The notes: a model not told the origin generated them from the sequence alone. Positions 26,982 through 37,098 are shown, counted from the first letter of the stretch. The stretch is 64,000 nucleotides of DNA from Cutibacterium granulosum (GCF_900186975.1 NZ_LT906441.1:2046001-2110000), one strand, 5' to 3'. Numbers and translations are program-made.

Positions 26982-28277
26982 GTGGGACGGATCCCATCAC
27001 GCACACCCTCCGACCCATCGGGCATCCCCTTCAGCGTCACGACGCGAGGCTGGGTCTTCCTCGTCAGCGGCGTCGTCATCACCATCGCATCGTTGGGGAT
27101 GGGGCAGCCGGACCTGGCATGGGTCGGGATGTTGTTGGTGCTCCTTCCCGTGCTCGGAATGGTGCTGGTCGCCGCCACCCAGCTGCACATGAGCTGTCAG
27201 CGTCGTATCGAACCGGCAACGATCGCCATCGACGAACGTGCCGAGGTGACGACGACCTTGGTGCGCAGGGCTGGGCTGCCAGTGGGGATCCTGCGATTCG
27301 AGGAAACCACTCCGCGCGCCCTGGGCGACGCGCCCCGATTCGCCATCCACACCCTGTCGGCAAGCTGGCGGCGTACCGTCCAGTACTGGCTGGAGGGGCA
27401 GGCTCGCGGCTACTACGGCGTGGGGCCTCTGCTGGTGCGCACCTGCGACCCGTTCCGGACGGCCTACGCCGACCATTCCTTCCGCACCGTCAACCACCTC
27501 ATGGTCACCCCCAAGGTGCATCCCCTCGCCCCGCTCAACTCACTGGCCGGAGCCGGCAGGTCGGGGTCCTCCACCCCCCGCAAGGTCGGTGCCCAGGGCC
27601 AGGATGACATCCTGGTGCGTGAGTACCGCCAGGGGGACGACCTACGCCGTGTGCACTGGCGCTCCAGTGCCCGCCATGACAATCTCATGGTGCGTCGCGA
27701 GGAACAGGCCTGGGACCCCTCCATCGCTCTGCTGCTGGACTCACGTGCCGCACGCCATACCGGCAGCGGTCCGAAGGCCTCCTTCGAGTGGATGGTGTCG
27801 GCTGGGGCCTCCATCGCCGATCACATGATCTCTGCGGGATACCGAGTACGGCTGTGTGATGCCGACCAGCCACTGCTGACCACCACGGGAGGATCGGTCG
27901 TCACGGCACGCCAGAACTCACTGACTGCCCTCACCATGGTGCAGGTCTCGGGCTCGAGCACCCTGGACGGTGGCATCACCAGCATCAGTGGCGGAGACTC
28001 CAGCGAGACGATCATCGCGATCCTGGCGCGTCTCACCTTGGACGACGTGGAGCGTCTCACCCGGGTACGAGTGGGCCGTCCGCTGGCCCTGGCCATCGTC
28101 ATGGACACCGACTCCTTCACCGCCCGCCGATTCCGGTGCACGGCCGAGGAGGCCGATGAGCACGAGAAGGCCGTGACCCAGTTGGAGGCTCACGGGTGGC
28201 GAGTGGTTCGTGCCACCAACCGCAGCAGCATTTCCCAGACCTGGTCGACCTTCGATCCCCAGGAGGACGCCCGATGA
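26982..28277 (+). CDS. DUF58 membrane protein
   Basis: A 431-residue partner of MoxR. Two membrane helices lie near the N-terminus (about 21-62), then a beta-rich region. The DUF58 signature VREYRQGDDLRRVHWRSSAR and the following MVRREE are canonical (about 205-235), leading into a von Willebrand-like fold with SIALLLDSR. Its function is unknown but it co-occurs with MoxR and a TgpA-type transglutaminase. The GTG at 26982 follows the moxR stop closely. Its own stop overlaps the next start as ATGA. Confidence 0.88.
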   Translation: MGRIPSRTPSDPSGIPFSVTTRGWVFLVSGVVITIASLGMGQPDLAWVGMLLVLLPVLGMVLVAATQLHMSCQRRIEPATIAIDERAEVTTTLVRRAGLPVGILRFEETTPRALGDAPRFAIHTLSASWRRTVQYWLEGQARGYYGVGPLLVRTCDPFRTAYADHSFRTVNHLMVTPKVHPLAPLNSLAGAGRSGSSTPRKVGAQGQDDILVREYRQGDDLRRVHWRSSARHDNLMVRREEQAWDPSIALLLDSRAARHTGSGPKASFEWMVSAGASIADHMISAGYRVRLCDADQPLLTTTGGSVVTARQNSLTALTMVQVSGSSTLDGGITSISGGDSSETIIAILARLTLDDVERLTRVRVGRPLALAIVMDTDSFTARRFRCTAEEADEHEKAVTQLEAHGWRVVRATNRSSISQTWSTFDPQEDAR

Positions 28278-30529
28278 CGGATCGCTCCACCACATCCAAT
28301 TCCGCGACGCGGACACGCGTCGTCGTCATGCCCATCGTCATCTGTGTGGCGATCATGCTCGGCTCCCTGTGCTTCCTCCCCATCATCGACGACGCACTCC
28401 TGTGGGTCGTCATGGCAGCAGTCACGATCATCGTGGAAGCCATCTCCGCCGTGTCCCGCCGATTCAACACACCTGCCGGTGTCATCCACCTGTGGCAACT
28501 GTTGGGTGTGCTGGCGATGAGCTACGGGGCCGGGTTGTCGGCGACACGATCCCTGGGCATCGCAGGAGCCTGGCTGCCAGCGCTCAAGGAACTGTTCATC
28601 CACACCAGTACGGTACTGCGCGTCTCACCTGCTCCCCTGCCTCCCGATCCGGGGGTGCGCTGGATCCTCACCGTCGTCATCGGGTTGGTGAGCGTGCTGG
28701 CCGATCTGCTCGTCATCAGCCTCGCGAACGCCGCATGGTCGCTCGCCGCCTTGCTGTCGATGTACCTCATTCCGGCGATCACGGACACCCGGGACGCGCC
28801 GTGGTGGACCTTCGTGGCCATGGCCAGCGCCTACCTGCTCATCCTTCTTGCCGATCAACTGATCGACAGCAGGCAGTGGACCCGCAATGTCACCCACGAC
28901 TCCGCTCCCACGGCTCGACTGCGCGGAGCCTCGGGAGCACTTGCCGGCATGGGAACGGTCTTTGCCATTCCGGCACTGGCCCTGTCCCTGGTCATCGGTT
29001 CGGCGTTACCCACCTTCGGTCATGTCGAGATCGTCACGCCCCGCCCGCACGGCGAGGGACCGATCCAGTTGACGGATCCCACCCTGGACCTGCAGAAGAA
29101 CCTCAACGACCCCTCGTCCGCACCCGTACTGAGCTACACCTCCCAGGCCAAGGACGGGGAATATCTGCGCATCGCCTCACTGACGAAGCTTGATGCCAGC
29201 GGATGGCATCTCAACCCCACCGACCTCACCAAGGAACAGCCCCAGTCGGTTCCGGGACTCACTGGCCCGAGCAGCACCCACAAGATCGACGTCACCATCC
29301 GTCACCTCGACTCGGAGTACCTCCCAGCGCCATACGCCCCCCTGTCCAGCAGCGTCGGCACCAACACATGGTCGTGGGATCCACAGACCTTGGCGATCGT
29401 CTCCACGGCAACCAACCGGGCAGAGGCCACCCGAGGACTCAACTACTCGGTGCAGGCCACCGAACCCGAGCCGGACGCGTTCACCTTCGAGAAGACGGCA
29501 GCCGGCACACCCGATGATCCCGATCTGTACGCACTGCCCGACGACGTACCCGAACAGATCATCTCGCTCACCCACTCGATCACTGGATCCAGGAAGAACG
29601 CAGTCGCCCAGGCCACGGCGATCCAGGCCTGGCTGCGGGACACCCGGCGATTCCACTACTCCACGACGGCACCACCGGGCACCGGCTACAATGTGCTCAC
29701 GAATTTCCTCACCGACACTCACTCGGGATACTGCATCCACTTCGCCTCCGCCATGGCTCTCATGGCACGCATCGAAGGGATTCCCTCTCGAGTGTCGGTG
29801 GGATTCCTGCCCGGTTCACAGAACGGATCACAGCGGCTCGTCAAGGCATCGCAGATGCATGCCTGGCCAGAGCTGTACTTCCAGAACTATGGGTGGGTGC
29901 GCTTCGAGCCCACTGCTGCAGTGGCCCAACCTCCCGCCTGGACGGTGGAGAATCCCAGACGTGCCGCCCCCTCGGCCGCTCCGCAGAGCCCCGAGGCGAA
30001 CAGGTCACCCTCGACCTCGACCTCGGCCCCGTCCCAGGCCTCCCCTGCTCCCTCCCCGGACGCCACGAGCCACGACAGCGATCACGGCAGTGGCGTGCCA
30101 TGGACCGTGATCGTCTGGATCCTGGTCGTCATGGTGCTGCTGTGCGTGCCGATGCTCACGCGCATGGTGGTGCGTCGATGGCGTCTGCATCGCGACACCC
30201 CCGACGCGTTCGCCCGCGGTGCCTGGCAGGAGGTGCAGGCATGCTGGATCGACCACGGCCTGCCGTTGGCCCACGCCACGAGTCGTCAGCAGTGCCTAGA
30301 GATGACCGGTGAACTGCCCGAGCAGGCTCGTGGCGCACTGGAACGGCTGTGTCTGCTGGACGAGCGGGCCCGGTACGCCCCGTCGATCGACCTCGATGAA
30401 CGGGACCGGGACAAGGTCGTCGACGACGTCGAGACCGTACGCGACGCTCTGGCCCAGCAGCCGAGTCGCCGGCCACACTGGCTGGCGGTGTGGATGCCAG
30501 CCTCCCTCGTCCGAGGCCGCCACAGGTGA
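28274..30529 (+). CDS. TgpA-type membrane transglutaminase
   Basis: A 751-residue membrane protein. Five or six helices fill the first 240 residues (DUF3488-type region). An outer domain follows with a transglutaminase-like fold: the Cys is in HSGYCIHFASAMA, the His in ASQMHAWPELYF, with the acidic partner near WVRFEPT. Then comes a Pro/Ser/Thr-rich linker (about 575-610), one more helix (VPWTVIVWILVVMVLL), and a C-terminal cytoplasmic part that fits a DUF4129-like domain. In actinobacteria this trio (MoxR, DUF58, TgpA) is conserved next to mraZ; an envelope role is inferred, not shown. Confidence 0.9.
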   Translation: MTDRSTTSNSATRTRVVVMPIVICVAIMLGSLCFLPIIDDALLWVVMAAVTIIVEAISAVSRRFNTPAGVIHLWQLLGVLAMSYGAGLSATRSLGIAGAWLPALKELFIHTSTVLRVSPAPLPPDPGVRWILTVVIGLVSVLADLLVISLANAAWSLAALLSMYLIPAITDTRDAPWWTFVAMASAYLLILLADQLIDSRQWTRNVTHDSAPTARLRGASGALAGMGTVFAIPALALSLVIGSALPTFGHVEIVTPRPHGEGPIQLTDPTLDLQKNLNDPSSAPVLSYTSQAKDGEYLRIASLTKLDASGWHLNPTDLTKEQPQSVPGLTGPSSTHKIDVTIRHLDSEYLPAPYAPLSSSVGTNTWSWDPQTLAIVSTATNRAEATRGLNYSVQATEPEPDAFTFEKTAAGTPDDPDLYALPDDVPEQIISLTHSITGSRKNAVAQATAIQAWLRDTRRFHYSTTAPPGTGYNVLTNFLTDTHSGYCIHFASAMALMARIEGIPSRVSVGFLPGSQNGSQRLVKASQMHAWPELYFQNYGWVRFEPTAAVAQPPAWTVENPRRAAPSAAPQSPEANRSPSTSTSAPSQASPAPSPDATSHDSDHGSGVPWTVIVWILVVMVLLCVPMLTRMVVRRWRLHRDTPDAFARGAWQEVQACWIDHGLPLAHATSRQQCLEMTGELPEQARGALERLCLLDERARYAPSIDLDERDRDKVVDDVETVRDALAQQPSRRPHWLAVWMPASLVRGRHR

Positions 30530-30916
30530 GTCAGGTGGTGTGACCCGCACCGGCCACCTGCCACGGTACTCGACCCACCCAAGTTTTCCGGATGCGAGGC
30601 CTCGGTCCCTGCGCGCCGTCGGCCACGCCACGAGCATCCCACCCGAGGCCCCGGTGTGAGCTGTCCGGGAATTCGTCCTTGTCCGTGCCCGGACCACGGG
30701 ACACGTCAGCCGGGAGCTCACCCCTGCCGAGTGAGCCTCATGGTTTGCTGGGTGAGCTCCTCCGGAGCCAGGACCCAGACCTGTGCGGCACCGGGTCGGT
30801 ACGCACCTGCGGCGGGTGACCCTGGGGCCAGGGGTCAGACTCCAGGACTCACGCCACGGGACTTGCCACAGTCACGGGGGTTCGTTCACAGTTCGCCGTG
30901 AGACCGGCGTGGAGGT
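30530..30916. other. Spacer between transglutaminase and DUF3040 genes
   Basis: About 390 bases between convergent genes with no supportable gene. It contains several short repeats such as GTGAGCTCC/GGGAGCTCAC around 30714-30760. Its distal end holds the first copy of a duplicated segment described with the DUF3040 gene. I see no U-tailed hairpin. Confidence 0.4.
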
Positions 30917-30940
30917 TCACAGCTCGCCGTGGGAACGGCG
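30884..30940. repeat. Tandem duplication at the DUF3040 3' end
   Basis: Two near-identical segments, 30884-30909 and 30915-30940 (GTTCACAG-T/C-TCGCCGTG and on to CGGCG), differ at about three positions. The second copy encodes the last seven codons and stop of the DUF3040 gene; the first copy, just beyond the stop, would encode the same RRSHGEL ending again. Confidence 0.7.
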
Positions 30941-31384
30941 CTGCCAGCGATCCTCCATACGCCGTGTGAAGGATCCCTTGACCGGCTTGCCAGGTTTTCC
31001 TTGCCCGCTTCGGCCGTCCGATCCATTCCCCCTGCGAGATCGGGAGGTCGTGGTGCCGGCATGTCCAGAGTCTCTGTCCACGTCCAGACCAGAGCCCCAC
31101 AGGACGCACACGAACATGACGACGAACCCGGCAACGCTCACCACTGGACCAGTGATCTTCGAGGCGAACGGCACGGCGACCCCGATGACGAGCAGGGTCA
31201 GACCGACGAGCACACCGCCCACTCGAACTGCCGGGTGTGCGCTGCGCCGTCGCGACCTGCTGCGCGATGACCTGCGCTGGATGCGCGATTCACTCTGAAA
31301 GTGCTGTGTGAACGTCGGATCGTCCTGGGCCAGTGACTTCTCGAGCTCGGCGAGACGCCTGCGTTCCTCTGCTGACAGTGCCAC
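30917..31384 (-). CDS. DUF3040 membrane protein
   Basis: A 155-residue actinobacterial protein of unknown function. It begins with VALSAEERRRLAELEKSLAQDDPTF, the typical DUF3040 start, followed by a basic Arg/Ser-rich segment (about 35-50) and two adjacent membrane helices (about 55-100). A Gly/Ser/Lys-rich tail ends it. The GTG at 31384 is chosen because CCAGGAGG lies 6 bases upstream; the frame is open to 31426. Related proteins sit near mraZ in many actinobacteria, as here. The last codons are duplicated just past the stop. Confidence 0.88.
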   Translation of the reverse strand: MALSAEERRRLAELEKSLAQDDPTFTQHFQSESRIQRRSSRSRSRRRSAHPAVRVGGVLVGLTLLVIGVAVPFASKITGPVVSVAGFVVMFVCVLWGSGLDVDRDSGHAGTTTSRSRRGNGSDGRSGQGKPGKPVKGSFTRRMEDRWQRRSHGEL

Positions 31385-31655
31385 GTCGAACCTCCTGGGG
31401 GGACGGCCTTGACCCATTGATGCCAATTCCTGCGCTCACCCGGTGAGGGGCGAGCCTTGGCTCAGTGCTCCAAGTGTAGTTCCGTCTTTCACGTGATGGA
31501 ACCACCGGTGCCTCGTCGGGGCTCTCTCGCCACATGTGCCCATGCACAAGGACTGTCATGGCATACTCATGCCCGGACGAACTCCATGGCGGAGAGACCC
31601 GACACAGCATCCCATCGTCCCTTGCCAAGGACGAGCGACACCATGAGGAGGATCC

Positions 31656-32783
31656 ATGGCTGCAGAACAGTTGCTGTGCACCCCGTTGGAGGGGCTGCAC
31701 GAGAAGCTCGGTGCCAGCTTCACCAATTTCGCTGGCTGGCGAATGCCAGTGCGCTACACATCAGACCTCGCCGAGCACCGAGCAGTGCGCACCAGCGCGG
31801 GACTCTTCGACCTGTCGCACATGGGAGAGGTCCGGGTTGCCGGTCCGCAGGCTGGTGAGGCCTTGGACCACGCCTTGGCCGGCAAGCTCTCCAGCGTGAG
31901 CATGGGGCGCGCCAAGTACTCCCTGCTCCTCACCGAGCAGGGCACCATCGCAGACGACCTCGTCACCTATCACGTTGCCGACGACGAGTACGTCGTCATC
32001 CCCAATGCCGCCAATGTCACCACCGACCTGGCTGCCATCACCGAACGCTGCAGCGGATTCGACGTCACCGTCACCGACGAGTCGGCCAGCACTGCCCTCA
32101 TCGCCCTGCAGGGGCCGGCATCGGCCGAGATCCTGCTCCGGACGCTGGGCCGGGCAGACACCAGCCTCGCCCCGGACGAGGTCCGTGACCTCAGGTACTA
32201 CCGGGTGCTCACCGGCACGTGGCAGGGTGCCGCGATCATGGTGGCCCGTACCGGCTACACCGGGGAGGACGGATTCGAGCTCTACGTGCCAAATGCACAG
32301 GCCGAAGCCCTGTGGACCAGCCTGCAGAACGCTGGCGGCGAGGGCGTCGTGCCGTGTGGTCTGGCCTGCCGCGACACCCTGCGCCTGGAGGCCGGGATGC
32401 CACTGTACGGCCATGAGCTCACCACGCAGACCTTCCCCTCCCAGGCAGGGCTCGGCAGGGTCGTGAGCTTCAAGAAGGAGAGCGACTTCGTCGGACGTTC
32501 CGCCCTGGAGGCCCGAGACGAGTCCGGTGACCGCGTGCTTGTCGGTCTGGCAGGTGAGGGGCGCCGTGCTGCTCGTGCGGGGTACGCCGTCAAGGACGCC
32601 GCAGGCACCGAGGTGGGCATCGTGACCTCCGGGATCCTCTCCCCCACTCTTGGCCACCCCATCGCCCTGGCCTACGTCGAGGCGAGTCAGGCAGAGGTCG
32701 GCACCGAGCTCAATGCAGATGTGCGGGGCAAACCGCTGCCCATGACGGTCGTCGATCTTCCGTTCTACACACGATCCCGATGA
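31656..32783 (+). CDS. gcvT: Glycine cleavage T protein (aminomethyltransferase)
   Basis: Transfers the aminomethyl carbon from the H-protein lipoyl arm to tetrahydrofolate and releases ammonia. The 375-residue product has the usual GcvT layout: TPLEGLHEKLGASFTNFAGWRMPVRY at the start, FDLSHMGEVRV, the folate-binding DEYVVIPNA region, then ARTGYTGEDGFELYV and the C-terminal beta barrel with VTSGILSPTLGHPIALAYV. AGGAGG lies 7 bases before the ATG. It is the first of three glycine cleavage genes on this strand. I found no clear glycine riboswitch in its leader. Confidence 0.97.
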   Translation: MAAEQLLCTPLEGLHEKLGASFTNFAGWRMPVRYTSDLAEHRAVRTSAGLFDLSHMGEVRVAGPQAGEALDHALAGKLSSVSMGRAKYSLLLTEQGTIADDLVTYHVADDEYVVIPNAANVTTDLAAITERCSGFDVTVTDESASTALIALQGPASAEILLRTLGRADTSLAPDEVRDLRYYRVLTGTWQGAAIMVARTGYTGEDGFELYVPNAQAEALWTSLQNAGGEGVVPCGLACRDTLRLEAGMPLYGHELTTQTFPSQAGLGRVVSFKKESDFVGRSALEARDESGDRVLVGLAGEGRRAARAGYAVKDAAGTEVGIVTSGILSPTLGHPIALAYVEASQAEVGTELNADVRGKPLPMTVVDLPFYTRSR

Positions 32784-32967
32784 GGTCCCAGCCCCGATGG
32801 GGCTCACACCTGACAGGATCTCAGGAGCTGATGAGACGTCAACCTGATCGGGTAGCAGGGATTGACCCAGCAGTGTCAGATCTGGTCCGGTACCTTCAGG
32901 GGTGGTGAGCATCCCACCGGACCACACCTTTCTCGAACCACACCTTTCCCATCCAGAGGAGAACATC

Positions 32968-33342
32968 ATGGAACTGACCGATCTTCGCTACTCCAAGGAC
33001 CACGAGTGGGTCGCCGTGGACGGTGACATCGCCACCGTCGGCATCACCACCTATGCCGCACAGGCCCTGGGCGACGTCGTCTACGTCGACCTGCCCGAGG
33101 TGGGCACCGAGGTCGAGGCGAACGGCGTCGTCGGCGAGGTGGAGTCCACCAAGTCGGTCTCCGACCTGTTCTGCCCAGTACCCGGTTCGGTCACCGAGAC
33201 CAACGAGGAGATCGTCGACTCCCCCGAACTCGTCAACTCCGATCCGTTCGGCGCAGCCTGGCTGTTCAAGGTGAAGGTCACCGAGATTCCGGACGGCCTG
33301 CTCGACAAGACCGCCTACGACGAGCTCACCAGGGAAGCCTGA
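32968..33342 (+). CDS. gcvH: Glycine cleavage H protein (lipoyl carrier)
   Basis: Small carrier that shuttles the aminomethyl group on a lipoyl-lysine between the P, T and L proteins. The 124-residue product has the full family length, with [10 protein letters not shown], the lipoyl-lysine in [12 protein letters not shown] (about Lys63) and a C-terminal AYDELTRE segment. AGAGGAG lies 8 bases before the ATG. A gap of 184 bases separates it from gcvT, long enough for an internal promoter; gcvP follows after 44 bases. Confidence 0.97.
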   Translation: MELTDLRYSKDHEWVAVDGDIATVGITTYAAQALGDVVYVDLPEVGTEVEANGVVGEVESTKSVSDLFCPVPGSVTETNEEIVDSPELVNSDPFGAAWLFKVKVTEIPDGLLDKTAYDELTREA

Positions 33343-33386
33343 GTTCACGCACATCCTTGGGGCTGCACGCTGAAGTGAGGAAAAAC

Positions 33387-36300
33387 ATGTCTGACTCCGA
33401 ATCGTCCCGTCCGACACACGACTTCGTCTCACGGCACCTCGGTGTCGTCGGCCGGGACCAGGCGGCCATGCTCAAGGCCGTCGGTGCCGACAACCTTGAC
33501 GACCTGATCGCCCGGGCAGCACCGAGCACCATCCTGGTGCCGGTGGAGACCCCGTCGATCCCGCCGGCTGCCGACGAACAGTCTGTGGCTGCCGAACTAC
33601 GTCGGATGGCCTCGCACAACCACCTCACCAAGGCTCTCATCGGGCGCGGCTATCACGGCACGATCACCCCTGCGGTGATCCGTCGCAACATCCTGGAGAA
33701 TCCAACCTGGTACACCTCGTACACCCCCTACCAGGCCGAGATCTCCCAGGGACGGCTGGAGGCGCTCATCGTCTTCCAACAGATGATCGCGGACCTCACT
33801 GCCCTTCCGGTGGCGAACTCCTCCCTGCTCGACGAGGCCACGGCCGCCGCCGAGGCGATGCTACTGGCACGTCGAGCCAGCCGGAACAAGACGAATCGTT
33901 TCCTGGTCCACAGCGAGATCTTCGATCAGGTGCGTGAGGTCATGGCTGGCCGCGCCACCAGCCTGGGCATCGACATCGTCGCCGTCGACCTGCGTGACCG
34001 TTCCCAGTGGCAGCCAGCCGTCGAGGTCGGCTGCTTCGGGGCGCTCGCTGCCTACCCCGATGCCACCGGCGAGTTGTGGGATCCCTCGGAGGTCTTCGCC
34101 GCCGTCAGGCAGGCCAAGGGCATTGCCGTGGCCGAGTGTGACCTGTTGAGCCTGGCCGTGGTGAGTGCTCCGGGTGATCTGGGAGCTGATGTCGCCATCG
34201 GTTCCTCGCAACGGTTCGGGGTACCGATGGGGTTCGGTGGTCCGAGCGCCGGTTTCATGGCCGTGCGCAAGGGCCTGGAACGTCAGATTCCCGGTCGTCT
34301 GGTGGGCACCTCGGTCGATACGGACGGCAACCCGGCCTATCGGCTGGCCCTGCAGACCCGCGAGCAGCACATCCGACGCGACCGTGCCACCTCCAACATC
34401 TGCACCGCCCAGGTGCTGCTTGCCGTCATGGCCGGCATGTACGCCGTCTGGCATGGCCCAGCCGGGCTGCGTCGGATCGCCACCGAGGTGCACGGGCGCA
34501 CGGTCCGACTGGCCGACGCCCTGCGAGCAGGCGGCCTCACCGTCACCACGGCAGCCTTTTTCGACACCATCCGGGTCAATGTGCCGACACGAGCCGGTGA
34601 GCTGTGGAGCCGTTGTCGCGAAGCGGGGTTCACCCTGGACCTCGTTGACGACGACACACTGGGCATCTCGCTGGACGAGACCGTGACCGACGACGACATC
34701 GCCGCCCTGGCCAGTCTGCTGAGTGGTACTGGCCTGCCCAGTGGATCTGACTGCGCTCCAGCCACCGGCAACGACTCCACCACCTCCTCTGGTGACAGCG
34801 CCAGCTCGGGGTGGCCGCAGTCCTTGGTGCGCACCACCGAGTACCTCACCCACCCGGTGTTCACGAGCTTCGGCTCCGAGACGGCCATGATGCGTTACCT
34901 CAAGCGGCTCGCCGACCGCGACTTCGCCCTGGACCGTGGCATGATCCCGCTGGGTTCGTGCACCCTCAAGCTCAACGCCGCCATAGAGATGGAAGCCATC
35001 TCCTGGCCACAGTTCGCCGGTCTGCACCCGCTCGTGCCTGCCGAGGACGCCGAGGGGACGCTGCAGATGATCGACCAGTTGGAGACCTGGCTGGCCCAGC
35101 TCACCGGGTACGACACGGTGAGTCTGCAGCCCAATGCCGGTTCCCAGGGAGAGTACGCCGGTCTGCAGGCCATTCGTGGCTACCACCGTTCCCGCGGCGA
35201 CGGCCAGCGCAACGTCTGCTTGGTGCCCTCCTCGGCACACGGCACCAATGCCGCCTCGGCAGCGCTGGCCGGGATGAAGGTTGTCGTCGTGGCCTCCGAC
35301 GACGGCGGGAACGTCGATCTGGACGATCTTGCCGCCAAGATCGACGAGCACCGTGACCAGCTCGCCGCGATCATGATCACCTATCCCTCCACGCACGGCG
35401 TCTACGAGCCGGGGGTGCGCCAGATCTGCGAGATGGTGCACGCGGCCGGCGGCCAGGTCTACATCGACGGGGCCAACCTCAACGCCCTGCTCGGGGTGGC
35501 GCGTCCCGGCGAGATCGGCGGTGACGTCTCGCACCTCAACCTGCACAAGACCTTTGCCATCCCCCATGGTGGCGGCGGGCCGGGCGTCGGCCCGGTGGCT
35601 GCCAAGGCCCACCTGGCAGCCTTCCTGCCCGGCCACCGGCAGATGACCCGCACCCAGCACCCCACTGCCGATGGTGGGACGATCACCCACGACGGACTGG
35701 CCGTCTCGGCATCCCCCTACGGTTCGGCATCGGTACTGCCCATCTCGTGGGCCTACATCCGTCTCATGGGGCTGGAGGGACTGCGCGAGGCCACCGGGCA
35801 GGCCGTGCTCAACGCCAACTACATCGCCCATCGGCTGCGCGACGCGGTGCCGATCCTCTACACCGGCAGCAACGACCTCGTCGCCCACGAGTGCATCCTG
35901 GACCTGCGCTCACTCACCCACGAGACGGGAATCACGGTGGACGACGTCGCCAAACGTCTCATCGACTACGGTTTCCACGCCCCGACCATGAGTTTCCCGG
36001 TGGCAGGCACCCTCATGGTCGAGCCGACCGAGTCGGAGGACCTGGCCGAGGTGGATCGCTTCTGTGACGCCATGCTCGCCATCGTCGACGAGGCCCGCAA
36101 GGTGCAGGCCGGGGTGTGGCCCGCCGACGACAACCCGCTGGTCAACGCACCGCACCCGGCATGTCGACTGGTCGATGCATGGGACCACCCGTACTCGCGT
36201 CGACTCGCGGTGTACCCCGGGGTGATCGCCACCCGGGAACATGGCACGACGACCGGGATGCACATGGGCCAGATCACCCGTATCCAGGCCAAGTACTGGC

Positions 36301-36395
36301 CGCCGGTGGGGCGGGTCGACAATGCCTACGGAGACCGCCACCTGGTGTGCACCTGTCCACCACCGGAGGCTTTCGAGTCGGCTGCCGCCGAGTAG
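33387..36395 (+). CDS. gcvP: Glycine dehydrogenase (decarboxylating), P protein
   Basis: PLP-dependent enzyme that decarboxylates glycine and loads the aminomethyl group onto the H protein. At 1002 residues it is the fused, full-length form with both halves in one chain. It opens with FVSRHLGVVGRDQAAML; the PLP lysine is in LNLHKTFAIPHGGGGPG in the second half (about residue 720), and GSCTLKLNAA is a P-protein hallmark. A Ser/Thr/Gly-rich linker (about 450-475) joins the halves. GAGG precedes the ATG at 33387. The L protein (lpd) is not in this window. Confidence 0.98.
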   Translation: MSDSESSRPTHDFVSRHLGVVGRDQAAMLKAVGADNLDDLIARAAPSTILVPVETPSIPPAADEQSVAAELRRMASHNHLTKALIGRGYHGTITPAVIRRNILENPTWYTSYTPYQAEISQGRLEALIVFQQMIADLTALPVANSSLLDEATAAAEAMLLARRASRNKTNRFLVHSEIFDQVREVMAGRATSLGIDIVAVDLRDRSQWQPAVEVGCFGALAAYPDATGELWDPSEVFAAVRQAKGIAVAECDLLSLAVVSAPGDLGADVAIGSSQRFGVPMGFGGPSAGFMAVRKGLERQIPGRLVGTSVDTDGNPAYRLALQTREQHIRRDRATSNICTAQVLLAVMAGMYAVWHGPAGLRRIATEVHGRTVRLADALRAGGLTVTTAAFFDTIRVNVPTRAGELWSRCREAGFTLDLVDDDTLGISLDETVTDDDIAALASLLSGTGLPSGSDCAPATGNDSTTSSGDSASSGWPQSLVRTTEYLTHPVFTSFGSETAMMRYLKRLADRDFALDRGMIPLGSCTLKLNAAIEMEAISWPQFAGLHPLVPAEDAEGTLQMIDQLETWLAQLTGYDTVSLQPNAGSQGEYAGLQAIRGYHRSRGDGQRNVCLVPSSAHGTNAASAALAGMKVVVVASDDGGNVDLDDLAAKIDEHRDQLAAIMITYPSTHGVYEPGVRQICEMVHAAGGQVYIDGANLNALLGVARPGEIGGDVSHLNLHKTFAIPHGGGGPGVGPVAAKAHLAAFLPGHRQMTRTQHPTADGGTITHDGLAVSASPYGSASVLPISWAYIRLMGLEGLREATGQAVLNANYIAHRLRDAVPILYTGSNDLVAHECILDLRSLTHETGITVDDVAKRLIDYGFHAPTMSFPVAGTLMVEPTESEDLAEVDRFCDAMLAIVDEARKVQAGVWPADDNPLVNAPHPACRLVDAWDHPYSRRLAVYPGVIATREHGTTTGMHMGQITRIQAKYWPPVGRVDNAYGDRHLVCTCPPPEAFESAAAE

Positions 36396-36551
36396 CGATG
36401 AGGGTTGCCGCTCAGGTCGGGTTGTCGCTGAGCCGGTCGGAATCGGCTGACGAATCGACGACGAACAGGTGAGCTGGACCGGACACGGCTGGCCGAGTCC
36501 CGACTGGACCGAACCGCTCGAGCCGAGAGGACATGACACCGAGCAGGACAT

Positions 36552-36591
36552 GATTCGGGGCCCCGACCCAACAGGTTGGGGGCCCCGAATC
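36552..36591. terminator. Strong bidirectional terminator hairpin
   Basis: Outer stem GATTCGGGGCCCC at 36552-36564 with its perfect complement at 36579-36591; the loop itself can form a smaller CCAA/TTGG stem. It lies between the convergent gcvP and hsp20 genes, about 90 bases past the hsp20 stop. There is no long U-run on either side. Confidence 0.6.
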
Positions 36592-36678
36592 TCTCTGGGA
36601 CAGAACTCTCCTGCCCTCGGACGATCTGTGCCCTCGATGGCTCAGTCACCACGAGGGCAGGATCGTCCTCCTACTTCA

Positions 36679-37098
36679 TCATGCGATCTCGTTGGTACCA
36701 CTGGTGCCGTGCTGCACCTGGATCTTGCGTGGCTTGGCAGCCTCGGCGACCGGGATCGTCAGGCTGAGGACGCCGTCGGAGTAGTCGGCGCTGATGCGGT
36801 CGGTGGCCAGTCCACTGCCCAGGTTGAGACGACGGGCAAAGGTGCCGACGGCGCGCTCACGGGACAGCCACTGGGCATCCTCGCCGGCATGGGAGCGACG
36901 CTCGGCACGAATGGTGAGGGTGCCCTCCTCAACGTCGATGTCGATGCTTGCCGGATCGACACCGGGCAGGTCGATGGCGGCAACGTACTTGTCCCCGTCC
37001 CGGTAGAGATCCATCGGCATGGCCACCGAAGCCGGCGTCCGAGCAGCCTCGGCGAAGAGACGGTCGATGTCGTGGAACGGGTCAAAGGTGCGGTTCAT
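36679..37098 (-). CDS. hsp20: Small heat-shock protein (Hsp20/alpha-crystallin)
   Basis: ATP-independent holdase that binds unfolding proteins. The product is 139 residues, typical size. The start MNRTFDPFHDIDRLF is the usual Hsp20 beginning. The alpha-crystallin domain (about 40-125) has YVAAIDLPGVDPASIDIDVE and the closing DGVLSLTIPVAEA strand. GGAGG sits 7 bases before the ATG at 37098; the frame is open further upstream. Two HAIR-type inverted repeats flank the promoter, so HspR control is likely. hspR itself is not in the window. Confidence 0.95.
   Translation of the reverse strand: MNRTFDPFHDIDRLFAEAARTPASVAMPMDLYRDGDKYVAAIDLPGVDPASIDIDVEEGTLTIRAERRSHAGEDAQWLSRERAVGTFARRLNLGSGLATDRISADYSDGVLSLTIPVAEAAKPRKIQVQHGTSGTNEIA

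Noticed and set aside
31440-31655. Possible glycine riboswitch before gcvT (GGCGGAGAGACC near 31589)
   Set aside because: Only the GGAGAGACC-like stretch is present. The conserved CGCCGAAGGAGCAA and the CTCAGGCAAAAGGAC segments of the aptamer are absent, so I do not call it.
33861-35888. Minus-strand open frame of 675 codons opposite gcvP
   Set aside because: Antisense shadow of gcvP with Gly/Val/His-rich composition.
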